The position numbers were made by a program, and so were the translations under genes. A DNA stretch of 64,000 nt from JADJOY01 sp016713535 [NCBI: Deltaproteobacteria bacterium] (GTDB lineage Bacteria > JADJOY01): NCBI GenBank assembly GCA_016713535.1, contig JADJOY010000008.1, forward strand, positions 303,730 through 367,729. Direction: 5' to 3'. Positions 54,803-63,982 of the stretch are shown here, piece by piece. The first letter of the stretch is position 1. Each line of letters begins with the position of its first letter. The notes below the pieces were generated by a model, which saw only the letters and a program-made list of their open reading frames with translations, searched no databases and was not told the origin of the DNA.

Positions 54803-56779
54803 CTAGGGGTCGGCGCTCGTCTCGCGCGGGCCTTCGCCCTCGGGCTCGAAGCCCGGGTCGCGGGCGAGGAGCCAGCGGTCGATCGCGTAGCCGCCTTCGC
54901 GGGGGCGGAGCGTGAGCTGGTGGGCGCCGCGCGAGAGCGAGAGCGGGCCGCCCACGTCGATCCAGGCCCAGCGATCGATGGGTTCGCCGCGCTCGTCGAG
55001 GGGACCGGCGCCGAGCGGCTCGCCGTCGACGAGCGCCCACGCCGAGTCGGACGCCGTGCGGCCGCGCACCGCTCCCCAGGCAGACGGCACGTAGCGGCGC
55101 ACCCACAGCCGGTAGTCGCCGCCCTCGAGGTGAAGCTCGTAGCGGACTCCGCGGGTGGCCTCGATCGCGAGCGCGTCCTCGTCGAGGCGTCGCAGGTCGT
55201 GGAGATAGAGCCCGCCGGCGGCGCCCCCGAAGTGCGACCGCTCGATCCAGGCGTCGTCGCCGAGGTCGGTGGCGTGCTCGGCCTCGGCGACCACCACGCC
55301 GTCGCGCTCGGCGAACGCCCACGGCGACTCGCCGAGGCGGTTCTCGAACCACACCACCGCCACACTCTGTCGGTCGCGGCCCGCCGTGTAGAACGGCAAC
55401 ACGTCGAACCAGTCCTGCCACCACTCCTCGCAGTTCGCGACCAGGTCGAGGTCGCCGTCGCCGTCCACGTCGGTGAGCTCGGCCTGGTCCCACTTCTCGC
55501 CGAACGCCGGGATCAGCATCGGCTTGCCGGGTCCCCACTTGATCGGATGAAGGGACCAGTCCCCCGGTCCCGGGGCGGCGCCGCGCGGCGCCTCGTTCCG
55601 CATCCAGAAAGCGGACACGGTGGTGGGCGGCAGCACGCCGTCCTCGTGGACCAGCATCCCGACCAGGTCGAGGCGCCCGTCGCCGTCCACGTCCCCCACG
55701 CGGATCGGCCGCTGGAAGTACGTGGCCTCGGGTGGCTTGGGGATCACCACCCGCTCGAAGCGCGGCGGCTGCGCCGCGGTCTTGCGGAACCACCAGATCG
55801 CGTCGCGCGACGCGGTGAGCAGGTCGCGGCGTCCGTCGCCGTCGAGGTCGGCCGCCGCGAGCTGCGGCTTCGGGTCGAGCTCGGGCCCCTGGTAAAGGGC
55901 GTGTTTCGGCCACGGCTCGCGCTGCGCCGCGCTTCCGGCGCCCGGGTTCTCGTACCAGTGGACGGTCTCCTGGTCTTCCGGCGTGTCGAAGTCCGCGTTG
56001 GCGTCGACGAGGTCGGGATCGCCGTCCTCGTCGACGTCCTCGAGGACGAACCCGTGGCCGTCGAGTTGGTCGGCGTCGATGGCGTGTTGCGACCACGCTC
56101 CCAGGTCGCGGCGCCGCGCGGGATCGGCGGGTGCCTCGAGCCAGCGCACGCCGCCGCGCGCGCCGGTGTCGAAGAGCACCCGTCCGCCGAACAGCACGTC
56201 GACGGCACCGTCGCCGTTCACGTCGTAGGGCACCTGCCAGAGCAGGTGGCCGACGCCCACGGTAGCCGGGACCCGGCCACCGTCCACCCAGGCCGCCGGA
56301 TCGAGCACGCGCTCCGGCGGCGGTCCTCACACGATCCGCACGCCCGGCGCGTAGCCCTCCCAGAACGGCGTCACGTGACCACCCTGGGTGGCGACCACGT
56401 CGAGGTTCCCGTCGCCGTCGAGGTCGGCGAGGGAGGCGCTCTCCGAGTCGAACTGCTCGCCGTCGGCGAGCACCGGCGGCTGGTGGGCGATCACCGTCGG
56501 CCACCGCAGCCGCGGGTCGGTGCCGCGCGGTGGATGAATCGCGATCACGTAGCGCTGGTCGAACTCGTAGTTGGTGACGTAGTCGGTGAGGCCGTCGCCG
56601 TTCACGTCGCCGGGGCCGAGTGCGTTCGAACCGCGGAAGCGGTCGTCGATCGTGTGCATGGGCCAGGCCGTGTCGGCGGCGGGGGGCGCTGGCGCGGCAC
56701 CGCCCGACGAGCACCCCAGACCGAGCGCCAGCACCATCGGAGCCGTGCGCGCCAGCCGGGCGCGGGTGGCTCGGCTCAC
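54803..56779 (-). CDS. FG-GAP beta-propeller lipoprotein with C-terminal CBM-like domain (in-frame TGA)
   Basis: About 658 codons in a single frame, interrupted by TGA at 56327-56329. An N-terminal signal ends in LGLGC, a likely lipidation site. Seven calcium-loop repeats of the DxDGDGxxD type follow (DVNGDGLTDYV, DLDGDGNLDVV, then DVNGDGAVDVL, DVDEDGDPDLV, DLDGDGRRDLL, DVDGDGRLDLV, DVDGDGDLDLV), two before and five after the TGA, exactly a seven-bladed propeller, so the TGA is probably an error or a recent mutation. The last 140 residues (VVVAEAEHATDLGDDAW, ELHLEGGDYRLWVRR, WAWIDVGGPLSL) look like a CBM6/35-type carbohydrate-binding module. The GTG start overlaps the GH5-like gene stop (GTGA). 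Confidence 0.72.
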
Positions 56780-58238
56780 GGCGCCGCGGCGGCGCTCGCG
56801 AGGATCGCGCGCAGGCGCTCGTTGGGCGCCAGCGCCAGCTCCGCGTAGGCGCCGAGCTTCCGCGCCAGCGTGTCGAACGAGTCCCGGTAGAGGTCCGGTC
56901 GCTCGAACGGCGCCTCGAGCGGCCCAGCACGCCCCACGAGGTGGTGGTGCCGAAGAGCTGCTGGTCGATGGGATCGTCGATTCGCTTGAGCGTCCACGCC
57001 GACCACGACCACCCCGAGTGGTTGAAGAGCGCGGTGGCGAGCTCGGCGCCGCGGTAGGCGAAGTCGGCGTCCTCGAAGGTCGAGAAGCTGCCGATGTAGT
57101 AGGGGACCTGCTGGCGCGCCTGGGCCTGGTTGAAGAGCACGTCGTAGAGCGCGAAGAGGAGCTGGTACTCGAGGGTGGTGCCGACCCCGAACTCGAAGAT
57201 GTGGGTCGAGTAGACGACCCCCGTCCAGCCGAAGTCCTCGGGCTGCGGCAGCGTGCCGAGCCCGAAGAAGCCGTCGTGGATCACGAGCAGGTGGTCGTCG
57301 CCGCGGGCGCGGATCGCCTTCACCAGGCGGTCGTACAGGGCGTCGCGCGCGGCGGTGTCGGGAGCGCCGAAGGGCTCGGCGAGGAGGCTGTAGGCCGCGA
57401 CCACCGAGCGGCGGGCGTAGCGCCGCGAGACCTCCTCCCACAGCGCGACCGTCAGCTCCTGGTTGCGGGGGTTGGTGTAGAGCTCGGGAGGCCGGCGTAG
57501 TCGTTGTGGCCGCCGATCGACTCCTGGAGGTCGAGGACCGCGTAGAGGCCGTAGCGGTCGCACCACGAGAGCAGCTCGTCGAGGCGGCGGAAGGCGGCCT
57601 CGTTCCACACCAGCGCGTCCGGCGTGGTGCGGTCGGAGGCGATCACCAGGCTGCGGTAGGTCATCGGCACCCTCACCACGTTGAAGCCCTGGCCCGCCAC
57701 CCACGCGAGGTCGGCCTCGCGGATCCAGGCTCCCCAGAAGGTGTCGAGGAGCTCGTCGCGGCCGTCGATCCCGAAGCGCTCCTCGAGGAGCTCGCGCATG
57801 GCCCGGTCCGGAGTCGTCGAACACCACCGGGTAGCGGGCGACCTCGGCGAGGAACGCGTCGCTGCGCTCGGCGCCGATGCGCGCGGCGAGCGCCTCTCGG
57901 AAGCGATCGAGCCAGCTCTCGGCGCCCGACGGGCCGACCTCGCGCAGCGCGGCGTCCACCTCGGCGGCGATCCCGCTCTCCGGCGCCAGCACGTGGACGC
58001 GGCCGTGGAGCGGATAGTCGACGTTCGAGATCCAGTTCTCGTGGAAGAGCCACGAGCCCAGGTTCACCCCGCGCAGCTTCGCGACCCGGCCGGCGGGGTC
58101 GACGATGTCGCGGCCCAGCGCTGCGAGCCGGGGCTGCGAGTCGGGCGGCGCGGACGATGGGGAGGAGCACGCGGCGCTCGCCCCCGCGACCAGTATCAGC
58201 AGCAGCCGCCCAGCCGCTCGCCACGTCCTCGCTGACAT
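56776..58238 (-). CDS. GH5-like cellulase-fold lipoprotein lacking catalytic residues (frameshifted)
   Basis: About 487 residues over several frames (slips near 57815, 57485 and 56935). The signal peptide ends in AGASAAC. Family features: GRVAKLRGVNLGSWLFHENW, GFNVVRVPMTYRSL, AVLDLQESIGGHNDY, YSTHIFEFG and GWSWSAWTLKR. However the acid/base motif NEP reads AEP (SLLAEPFG), and the nucleophile motif GEFG reads GSFS (YYIGSFSTFED), so Glu is replaced by Ser at the nucleophile. The codons at both places are unambiguous and lie in a clean stretch of frame. It may bind rather than cut glycans. It is transcribed first, with the FG-GAP/CBM gene overlapping its stop. Confidence 0.72.
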
Positions 58239-58310
58239 CATCGATATCGTGGTCGGGGGACCCGGCGAAATCAACGGATCGCGGCGCCCGCGGCGGAGGG
58301 TGCGTCCGGC

Positions 58311-60383
58311 TCAGCCGCGCCCGCGCAGCAGCCGCGGCACCAAGAGCCACGACGCGGCGAGCGCGATCGCGGCGCCGGTGGCCGCACCCCGGAACCCCGC
58401 GATCGGCAGCACCACGAACGCCAGGAATGCCCCGGGCGGTCCGCCGAGGAGGTCGACGATGTAGTTCCTGCGGATCGCCTCGGCGGGCGTCACGTGCAAC
58501 ACGAAGCCCCACAGGATGCCGGAGGCCATCCCCACTCCCAGCGCGAAGACGCTCGCCATCACCGGTCCCGGCGAAGCGCCGGCCCCCACGCAGAACGCCA
58601 CCAGGGCCACGGCACCCACCGCCGCGAGCGCCCGGAACGCCCGCGCGCCGCGGGCATCGATGAGGACGTTGTCGACCAGCGACCCGATCAGGAAGAGCGA
58701 GATCAGCCGCACGCCGCCCGCGGCCGTGTTCCCGAAGGCGCCCGCGGCGCGGCTCACCAGCAGCATTTCCCACAGCGTCGAGAGCAGGCCGGCGGCGAAA
58801 CACACCCCGGTGCGCTCCACTCCGGTCCGGAGCGCGAGCCCGATCACGACCCCGAGCACGCCGGCACCAACGAAGAACGCCGCCGCCGGCTTCCAGATCC
58901 CCGATAGCTCACCCCAGAAGGGGCGATCGTCGGTCAGGGCGAGCGCCGGCGGCGCGGCGGCCGGAGCCTCGAGGACGACGATGTCCGGGGCGCTCGGAGG
59001 CGTGAAAGCCCGCGAACGGTCGTAGACGACGAGGTGGGTGAGGGGCAGATACTCCCGGAACTGCAGCTCCGAGGTGAGCCGGTAGACGGAGAACGCGGCG
59101 CTGGAGGGTAGCGCGGCCAGCACCCGCGGCATCTCCGCGACGTTCCACTCGCTGAAGGTCGCGACCACGAAGCCGTCGGGCGCGAGCTTGGAGAAGGCGA
59201 GCTCCCACGACTCGCGGGTGTAGAGGTAGTTCTCGATCGGCACCACCGTGCCCTGCAGCAGGTGGGTCGAGGCGTCGTTTCCCTCGAGCACGATCACGTC
59301 GTAGGAGCGATCGGCCGCATCGCGCAGGAAACGGCGGCCCTCGCCGGCGACGACGTTGACCCGCGGATCGAGGAACACGCCGCCGTTCAGCGCGCTGAGC
59401 CGGCCGGAAAACCACTCGACCGCGACCGGCTCGATCTCGATGGCGTCGATGCGTACGTCGGGAACCGCGAGGTACTGCGAGAGATTGCGCCCACCACCCA
59501 CGCCGATCACCAGCATCCGGTCGTGCGGCTCGAGCGGGAAGGCGGTGAGGCGCTCGCCGATCCGCGGTGCGTCGGGACAAGCCCACCAGATCATGAGGCC
59601 GTTGTAGAAGCCGGTCACGCACCCGTCGCTCGTCTGCCAGAAGTCGGTGCGGTGGTAGGGCGACCAATCGCCGCCCAGGTAGCGCCCGCCGTCGAGGGGT
59701 CGCGGCGCGCAGAGCCGTGCCGCGCCGTCGCGCACCGCCGGGCCCGCCGCCCACACCGAAGCCACGAGAACGACCAGGCCCAGACCCGCCTCGCGGGGCC
59801 GCCCCGCGTGCACGCCGAGCATCAGCAGCGAAGCCACGAGGGCCACGCCCGCCGCCGGCAGGTGGCCGAACGTCGCGTCGAGGCCGTACATGGCCGGCGC
59901 ACCGGCGGTGAAGCCCAGCAGGATGAGCGCATAACCGCGGTTCGACGACGCAGCCCCTCCGAGCCGCACCGTGGCGCTCGACACCAACGCACCGGCCACC
60001 CAGCAGAACACCAGCCCCACGAAGCCGAAGCCCGCCGCGACCTGCCCGGAGTTCACCCCGATGAAGTTGATCGCGGGCTCCCACTCCATCACGAACTCGG
60101 GCCGCAGCGCGTGGCGGGCGAAGAGCGTCCAGACCACGCCGAGTGCCGCCGCCATCGCGGCGAGCTCGCCGCGGAACCGCAGCGGGCGTCGGAGGCTCCC
60201 CAGTCCTGTGAGGAAGAGCAGGCCGCCCCACAGGAGCGGCGCGGAGATCACGTTCAGGCTGAGCGCGCGCAGGTTCTTGTAGGTCACCGAGAGCAAGAGG
60301 CTCTCGGCGAGGCCCAGACCGAACAGCACCGCGGCGTCGGAGCGGAATGCACGGGCTACGGACAGCGCAGCGCTCGATGGCAC
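58311..60383 (-). CDS. Membrane protein with spermidine-synthase-like domain
   Basis: A 690-residue protein. The N-terminal 280 residues hold about eight transmembrane helices, residues 300-510 a soluble spermidine-synthase/methyltransferase fold, and the last 170 residues five more helices. The nucleotide-binding loop is MLVIGVGGGRNLSQY, with DAIEIEPVAVEWF and DVIVLEGNDASTHLL where soluble aminopropyltransferases have their active site. Membrane-fused spermidine-synthase-like proteins are widespread but mostly uncharacterised; they need not make polyamines. The GTG at 60383 was chosen because AAGGAG lies eight bases upstream; the frame is open further but only through simple sequence. Confidence 0.78.
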   Translation of the reverse strand: MPSSAALSVARAFRSDAAVLFGLGLAESLLLSVTYKNLRALSLNVISAPLLWGGLLFLTGLGSLRRPLRFRGELAAMAAALGVVWTLFARHALRPEFVMEWEPAINFIGVNSGQVAAGFGFVGLVFCWVAGALVSSATVRLGGAASSNRGYALILLGFTAGAPAMYGLDATFGHLPAAGVALVASLLMLGVHAGRPREAGLGLVVLVASVWAAGPAVRDGAARLCAPRPLDGGRYLGGDWSPYHRTDFWQTSDGCVTGFYNGLMIWWACPDAPRIGERLTAFPLEPHDRMLVIGVGGGRNLSQYLAVPDVRIDAIEIEPVAVEWFSGRLSALNGGVFLDPRVNVVAGEGRRFLRDAADRSYDVIVLEGNDASTHLLQGTVVPIENYLYTRESWELAFSKLAPDGFVVATFSEWNVAEMPRVLAALPSSAAFSVYRLTSELQFREYLPLTHLVVYDRSRAFTPPSAPDIVVLEAPAAAPPALALTDDRPFWGELSGIWKPAAAFFVGAGVLGVVIGLALRTGVERTGVCFAAGLLSTLWEMLLVSRAAGAFGNTAAGGVRLISLFLIGSLVDNVLIDARGARAFRALAAVGAVALVAFCVGAGASPGPVMASVFALGVGMASGILWGFVLHVTPAEAIRRNYIVDLLGGPPGAFLAFVVLPIAGFRGAATGAAIALAASWLLVPRLLRGRG

Positions 60384-60560
60384 GCGAACCGCTCCTTCTC
60401 CCTCGGCGGTCCGGCACCGTGAGGGCGGCCGGGGCCGGAGACGCCCGCGGCGGATGGGGTTCGCGGTTCGGGGGTGGGAGCCATCGGATGGCTTATACCG
60501 CGGCGGCGGCCTCGCTGACTCGGCTCGGCGGCCCGGTTGCGCGACCGGCTGGAGCTGCGG

Positions 60561-61128
60561 CCGCGAAGGATCGCGGCCCTCCACGGCCTCGGAATCCGTC
60601 GTGGAGGGTTGCGGTCCCTCGCAGCCGAGACGCGGGCCGCGGCCGCGAAGGATCGCGGCCCTCCACGGCCTCGGAATCCGTCGTGGAGGGTTGCGGTCCC
60701 TCGCAGCCGAGACGCGGGCCGCGGCCGCGAAGGATCGCGACCCTCCAGGCCCTGGGATCCGTCGTGGAGGGTTGCGGTCCTCGCAGCCGAGACGCGGGCC
60801 GCGGCCGCGAAGGATCGCGACCCTCCAGGCCCTGGGATCCGCCGTGGAGGGCTGCGGTCCCTCGCAGCCGAGACGCGGGCCGCGGCCGCGAAGGATCGCG
60901 GCCCTCCAGGCCCTGGGATCCGCCGTGGAGGGCTGCGGTCCCTCGCAGCCGAGACGCGGGCCGCGGCCGCGAAGGATCGCGGCCCTCCAGGCCCTGGGAT
61001 CCGCCGTGGAGGGCTGCGGTCCCTCGCAGCCGCGATGCGGGCCGCGGCCGCGAAGGATCGCGGCCCTCCAGGCCTTGGGATCCGCCGTGGAGGGCTGCGG
61101 TCCCTCGCAGCCGAGACGCGGCTCTCCA
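60561..61128. repeat. Tandem array D: seven units of about 81 bp
   Basis: Units start at 60561, 60643, 60725, 60805, 60886, 60967 and 61048. Each reads CCGCGAAGGATCGCGGCCCT then CCAC/GGGC, a variable GGAATCC or GGGATCC centre, GTGGAGGGTTGCGGTCCCTC and GCAGCCGAGACGCGGGCCGC. CCCTCCAC and GTGGAGGG form a hairpin in the early units (imperfect in later ones, where CCAC has become CCAG). The array ends three bases before the thiolase stop. The 747-base gap 60384-61130 has no supported gene; long open frames across it follow the repeat period. Confidence 0.85.
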
Positions 61129-61130
61129 GG

Positions 61131-62279
61131 TTACCGGCTGAGCACGGTCACGCAGCTCACGCCGGGGAATCCGTAAACCTGCGTGTAGCCCACCTTGGGC
61201 GCGCCCGGGACCTGGCGCGCGCCGGCCTCGCCGCGGAGCTGCACGCAGACCTCGTAGATCTGCCGCAGTCCGGACGCCCCGATCGGCTCGCCGTTGGCCA
61301 TCAGCCCGCCGTCGGTGTTGACCGGCAGCTTGCCGCCGATCGCGGTGGCGCCCTCGCGCACCAGCTTCTCCTGCTCGCCGTCCTTGCAGAAGCCGTTCTC
61401 GGCGAGGTGCATGACCTCGTGGCCGACCTCGGTGTCCTGGACCTGGAGCACGCCCACGTCCTCGGGGCCGACACCGGCCATCTCGAACGCCGCCCGCGAC
61501 GCCTGCACGGTGGGCGAGGGGACGTCCTTCACCGGCTTCGAGGGGGAGAGCGTCTCGAAGGCGCCGTAGAGCCGGGTCCGGAACACGTCGGCGCGGACCT
61601 GGACCGCCTTCGACGTGTAGCGCGCCGCCACCTCGCCGCGGCACAGCACCAGCGCCGCGGCGCCCTCGCTCGGCGAGCAGAAGTGGTACTTCCGCAGCGG
61701 GTCGCACACCAGCGGCGAATTCGCGACCTCGTCGTAGGAGAGCTCGCTGCGCCGCCACGCGTTGGGGTTGAGCGAGCCGTTCTGGAACGCCTTCACGGCG
61801 GTGCGGTGCAGGGTGTCCGCGGTGATGCCGTGGTCGTGCATGTAGCGCTGGGTTTTCATCGCGAAGAACTGCGGGTTGAGGGCGAGCCCGGTGGTGCCGT
61901 ACCACTGGCCGAGGCCCAGGCCCTCCAGCGTGGCGCCGACGGAGAACGCACCGCGCGGGTGCTTGTCGAGGCCCACCGCCAGCGCCACGTCGCCCTGGCC
62001 GGCGAGGATCGCGTTGGCGGCGTTGAGCATCAGGTTGCCGCCGGTCGCGCAGCCGTTGAAGAGGGTGGTGAACGGGATCCCCGTGAGCCCGAGGTACTTG
62101 ATCATCGCGTCGGGCTGGAGGGTCTCGAGGCTGCCGGCGAAGGCGAGGTGGACGTCCTTCCAGCCCACGCCCGCGTCGGCGAGGGCGGCGCGCGCGGCGG
62201 TGACCCCCATCTCCATCGCCGAGACCCCGTCGTGGCGGCCGAACGGGTAGAGGCCGAGGCCGATGATGGAGACGTTCAT
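61131..62279 (-). CDS. Thiolase-family acyl-CoA acetyltransferase (SCP-x/Ltp-like)
   Basis: A 382-residue thiolase of the lipid-transfer/SCP-x type, which often acts on bulky or aromatic/steroid side-chain acyl-CoAs. The nucleophilic cysteine lies in NGCATGGN; later motifs are GGLMANGEPIGASGLRQIYE and the final SCVTVLSR with the second active-site cysteine region. Canonical His in the usual HPxG loop is represented by the NGEPIGASG version typical of this subgroup. Its ATG overlaps the stop of the OB-fold gene (ATGA). Partnering with a small zinc/OB protein is characteristic of this class. Confidence 0.88.
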   Translation of the reverse strand: MNVSIIGLGLYPFGRHDGVSAMEMGVTAARAALADAGVGWKDVHLAFAGSLETLQPDAMIKYLGLTGIPFTTLFNGCATGGNLMLNAANAILAGQGDVALAVGLDKHPRGAFSVGATLEGLGLGQWYGTTGLALNPQFFAMKTQRYMHDHGITADTLHRTAVKAFQNGSLNPNAWRRSELSYDEVANSPLVCDPLRKYHFCSPSEGAAALVLCRGEVAARYTSKAVQVRADVFRTRLYGAFETLSPSKPVKDVPSPTVQASRAAFEMAGVGPEDVGVLQVQDTEVGHEVMHLAENGFCKDGEQEKLVREGATAIGGKLPVNTDGGLMANGEPIGASGLRQIYEVCVQLRGEAGARQVPGAPKVGYTQVYGFPGVSCVTVLSR

Positions 62280-62713
62280 CGCGACCCCTCCGCCGCGGGC
62301 TGGAACGCGAACGTGACCGTGTGCCGGCCGTCGGCCGGCACCGCCACGGTCTCGAGGATCAGGTCCATCGCCATGCCGATCGTGAGCCGCGCCGGATCAC
62401 TCTCGGTGAGCCGGGCCTCCACCCGCACGCCTTCGGGCAGCTCGACGTAGCCCACCCCGTACGGCTTGAAGCCGCCCGGCGGCGCCACGTACGGGATCGG
62501 CGGCGGAAAGCGCTGGATCGTCCACGTCCAGAGCGTGCCGCGGGTCGAGAGCTCGATCTCGGTGACCTCGTTGCCGGTGCACGCCGGGCAGCTCCCTTGC
62601 TTGGGAAACGCCACCTCGCCGCATGCGGCGCAGCGGCTCGCGAGCAGGCGCGGGCCGGCGGGATCCATGCGGAACAACCCCTCGGCGATCGGGACCGGAC
62701 CGTTCGTGCTCAT
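62276..62713 (-). CDS. Zn-ribbon/OB-fold (DUF35) acyl-CoA-binding partner protein
   Basis: A 145-residue protein. A rubredoxin-like zinc ribbon (CAACGEVAFPKQGSCPACTG, four cysteines) precedes an OB-fold (TLWTWTIQRFPPPIPY, PYGVGYVELPEGVRVEARL). DUF35 proteins form complexes with the thiolase encoded next door and help bind the CoA substrate. The ATG at 62713 was chosen because homology begins there; the frame is open further upstream. Translation is coupled to the thiolase by the ATGA overlap. Confidence 0.87.
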   Translation of the reverse strand: MSTNGPVPIAEGLFRMDPAGPRLLASRCAACGEVAFPKQGSCPACTGNEVTEIELSTRGTLWTWTIQRFPPPIPYVAPPGGFKPYGVGYVELPEGVRVEARLTESDPARLTIGMAMDLILETVAVPADGRHTVTFAFQPAAEGSR

Positions 62714-62890
62714 GGTGCGCCTCCGGGCTGCGCGGACCGGGCCGGCCTCGCGCGGCGCGCACTCTACGATCTCCGGCCAACCCGTGTCAGCGCTCTCGGT
62801 CACCTCGGGGCCAAGCGAGCCGCGTGGTGTCCCCGGGGCCGGTCGGTCGAGCCGATCGTCACCCGCCCGCGCCTGGCGGCGCCGTGTGCC

Positions 62891-63982
62891 TCACCCGGGC
62901 AGGTCGGGCAGGCGGCTCAGGACGGCGCGTGCGACGTTCTCGGCGAGGAGGTGATTGCCGCGAGGGGTCGCGTGGCCGAAGTCGCCGGCGAAGCGGTCCG
63001 CGAAGATCGCGCCGAAGCCGTCGCGCTCCACGGCGGCCTGGAAGGACTCCTGGTTGTCCACCAGCACCACCTCGGGCTGCTCCCCGAGGATCGCCTCGAG
63101 AGGCGCGAGGGGCCGCGCCGGGTACGCGACCGCGACGTGCAGGATGCCGGCGCCGGAGAGCCTGGACGCGACCCAGCGATAGTTCGCGACCGTCGCCGGG
63201 TTCAGGTTCGCGAGCCTGAGCTCGTTGGCGCGCGTTCGATGGGCACGGGCCTTCTCGTTGTCGCCCAGGTCGTCGAAGCACAGGGCGAGCTTGGCGATCG
63301 CACGCTCGTTCTCGGGCTCGCGCTCGATGAGCCGCTCGAGGGTGGCGGCCGAGGCCTCGCGCTTGCGGTCGCGCCAGTAGCAGTCGGCGAGCCGCAAGTA
63401 CACCTCCGCGACCGACGCATCGACCGCGAGCGCGTGCTCGAGCTCGGCGCCACACGCGTCGAACCGCTGTTGCTCGGCGTACGACATCGCGAGGTCGAGC
63501 CGTCGCCAGACGTTCGTCGGGTCGAGCTCGATCGCGCGCCGGTAGAGCGGCTCGGCGCGAGCGAAGTCGCGGCGCGCGTCGTAGCAGGCAGCCAGCATGC
63601 CCACCAGATCTTCATGCCGATCGTCGAGGCGGTACGCCTCCTCGAGCACCGCGATCCCGTCGTCGAAGCGCTCGATCCCGCACAGGAACTCGCCGAGCCT
63701 GAACCGCGGCTCGACGTCGTGGTCGCCCCCGAGGAGCACCGCGTGGCGCAGCCGCGTCTCGGCCTCGTCGTGGCGGCCTCGGCTGACCGCTTCGTAGGCC
63801 TCCCGGACGAGGGCCTGTACGAGCGACTCCGGCGTCGACACGCCAGCGGGTAGCGATCCCGTCACCGCCTCGCGGCCGACCGCCTGGAGCGCGAGCCCCG
63901 CCCACGACTCCGGTGCGCTGGCGGGACGACGCAGAGCGAGAACGGGAGCCAGCCGTGAGCGGAGCAGCGCCGCGAGCTTCAC
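62891..63982 (-). CDS. TPR-repeat protein with SGNH-like C-terminal segment
   Basis: A 363-residue protein starting at GTG near the right edge. About six tetratricopeptide repeats fill residues 55-265 (for example VREAYEAVSRGRHDEAETRL, PLYRRAIELDPTNVWRRLDL, LERLIEREPENERAIAKLAL). The C-terminal part (HVAVAYPARPLAPLEAIL, VVLVDNQESFQAAVE, RFAGDFGHATPRGNHLLAE) resembles the final part of SGNH-hydrolase domains, including a D-x-x-H pair, but no GDSL block precedes it, so the domain may be partial. It is transcribed toward the OB-fold gene, 177 bases away. The call is structural; the role is unknown. Confidence 0.65.
   Translation of the reverse strand: MKLAALLRSRLAPVLALRRPASAPESWAGLALQAVGREAVTGSLPAGVSTPESLVQALVREAYEAVSRGRHDEAETRLRHAVLLGGDHDVEPRFRLGEFLCGIERFDDGIAVLEEAYRLDDRHEDLVGMLAACYDARRDFARAEPLYRRAIELDPTNVWRRLDLAMSYAEQQRFDACGAELEHALAVDASVAEVYLRLADCYWRDRKREASAATLERLIEREPENERAIAKLALCFDDLGDNEKARAHRTRANELRLANLNPATVANYRWVASRLSGAGILHVAVAYPARPLAPLEAILGEQPEVVLVDNQESFQAAVERDGFGAIFADRFAGDFGHATPRGNHLLAENVARAVLSRLPDLPG

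Noticed and set aside
56327-56329. Selenocysteine codon
   Set aside because: No selenocysteine insertion element was seen after the TGA, the position is in a propeller loop, and no selenoprotein machinery is in view.
60561-61128. CRISPR array
   Set aside because: Units of about 81 bp are contiguous and nearly identical, with no unique spacers and no cas genes nearby.
60493-61905. Long minus-strand open frame across array D and the thiolase
   Set aside because: It follows the repeat period and runs in the wrong frame through the well-supported thiolase; it has no family features.
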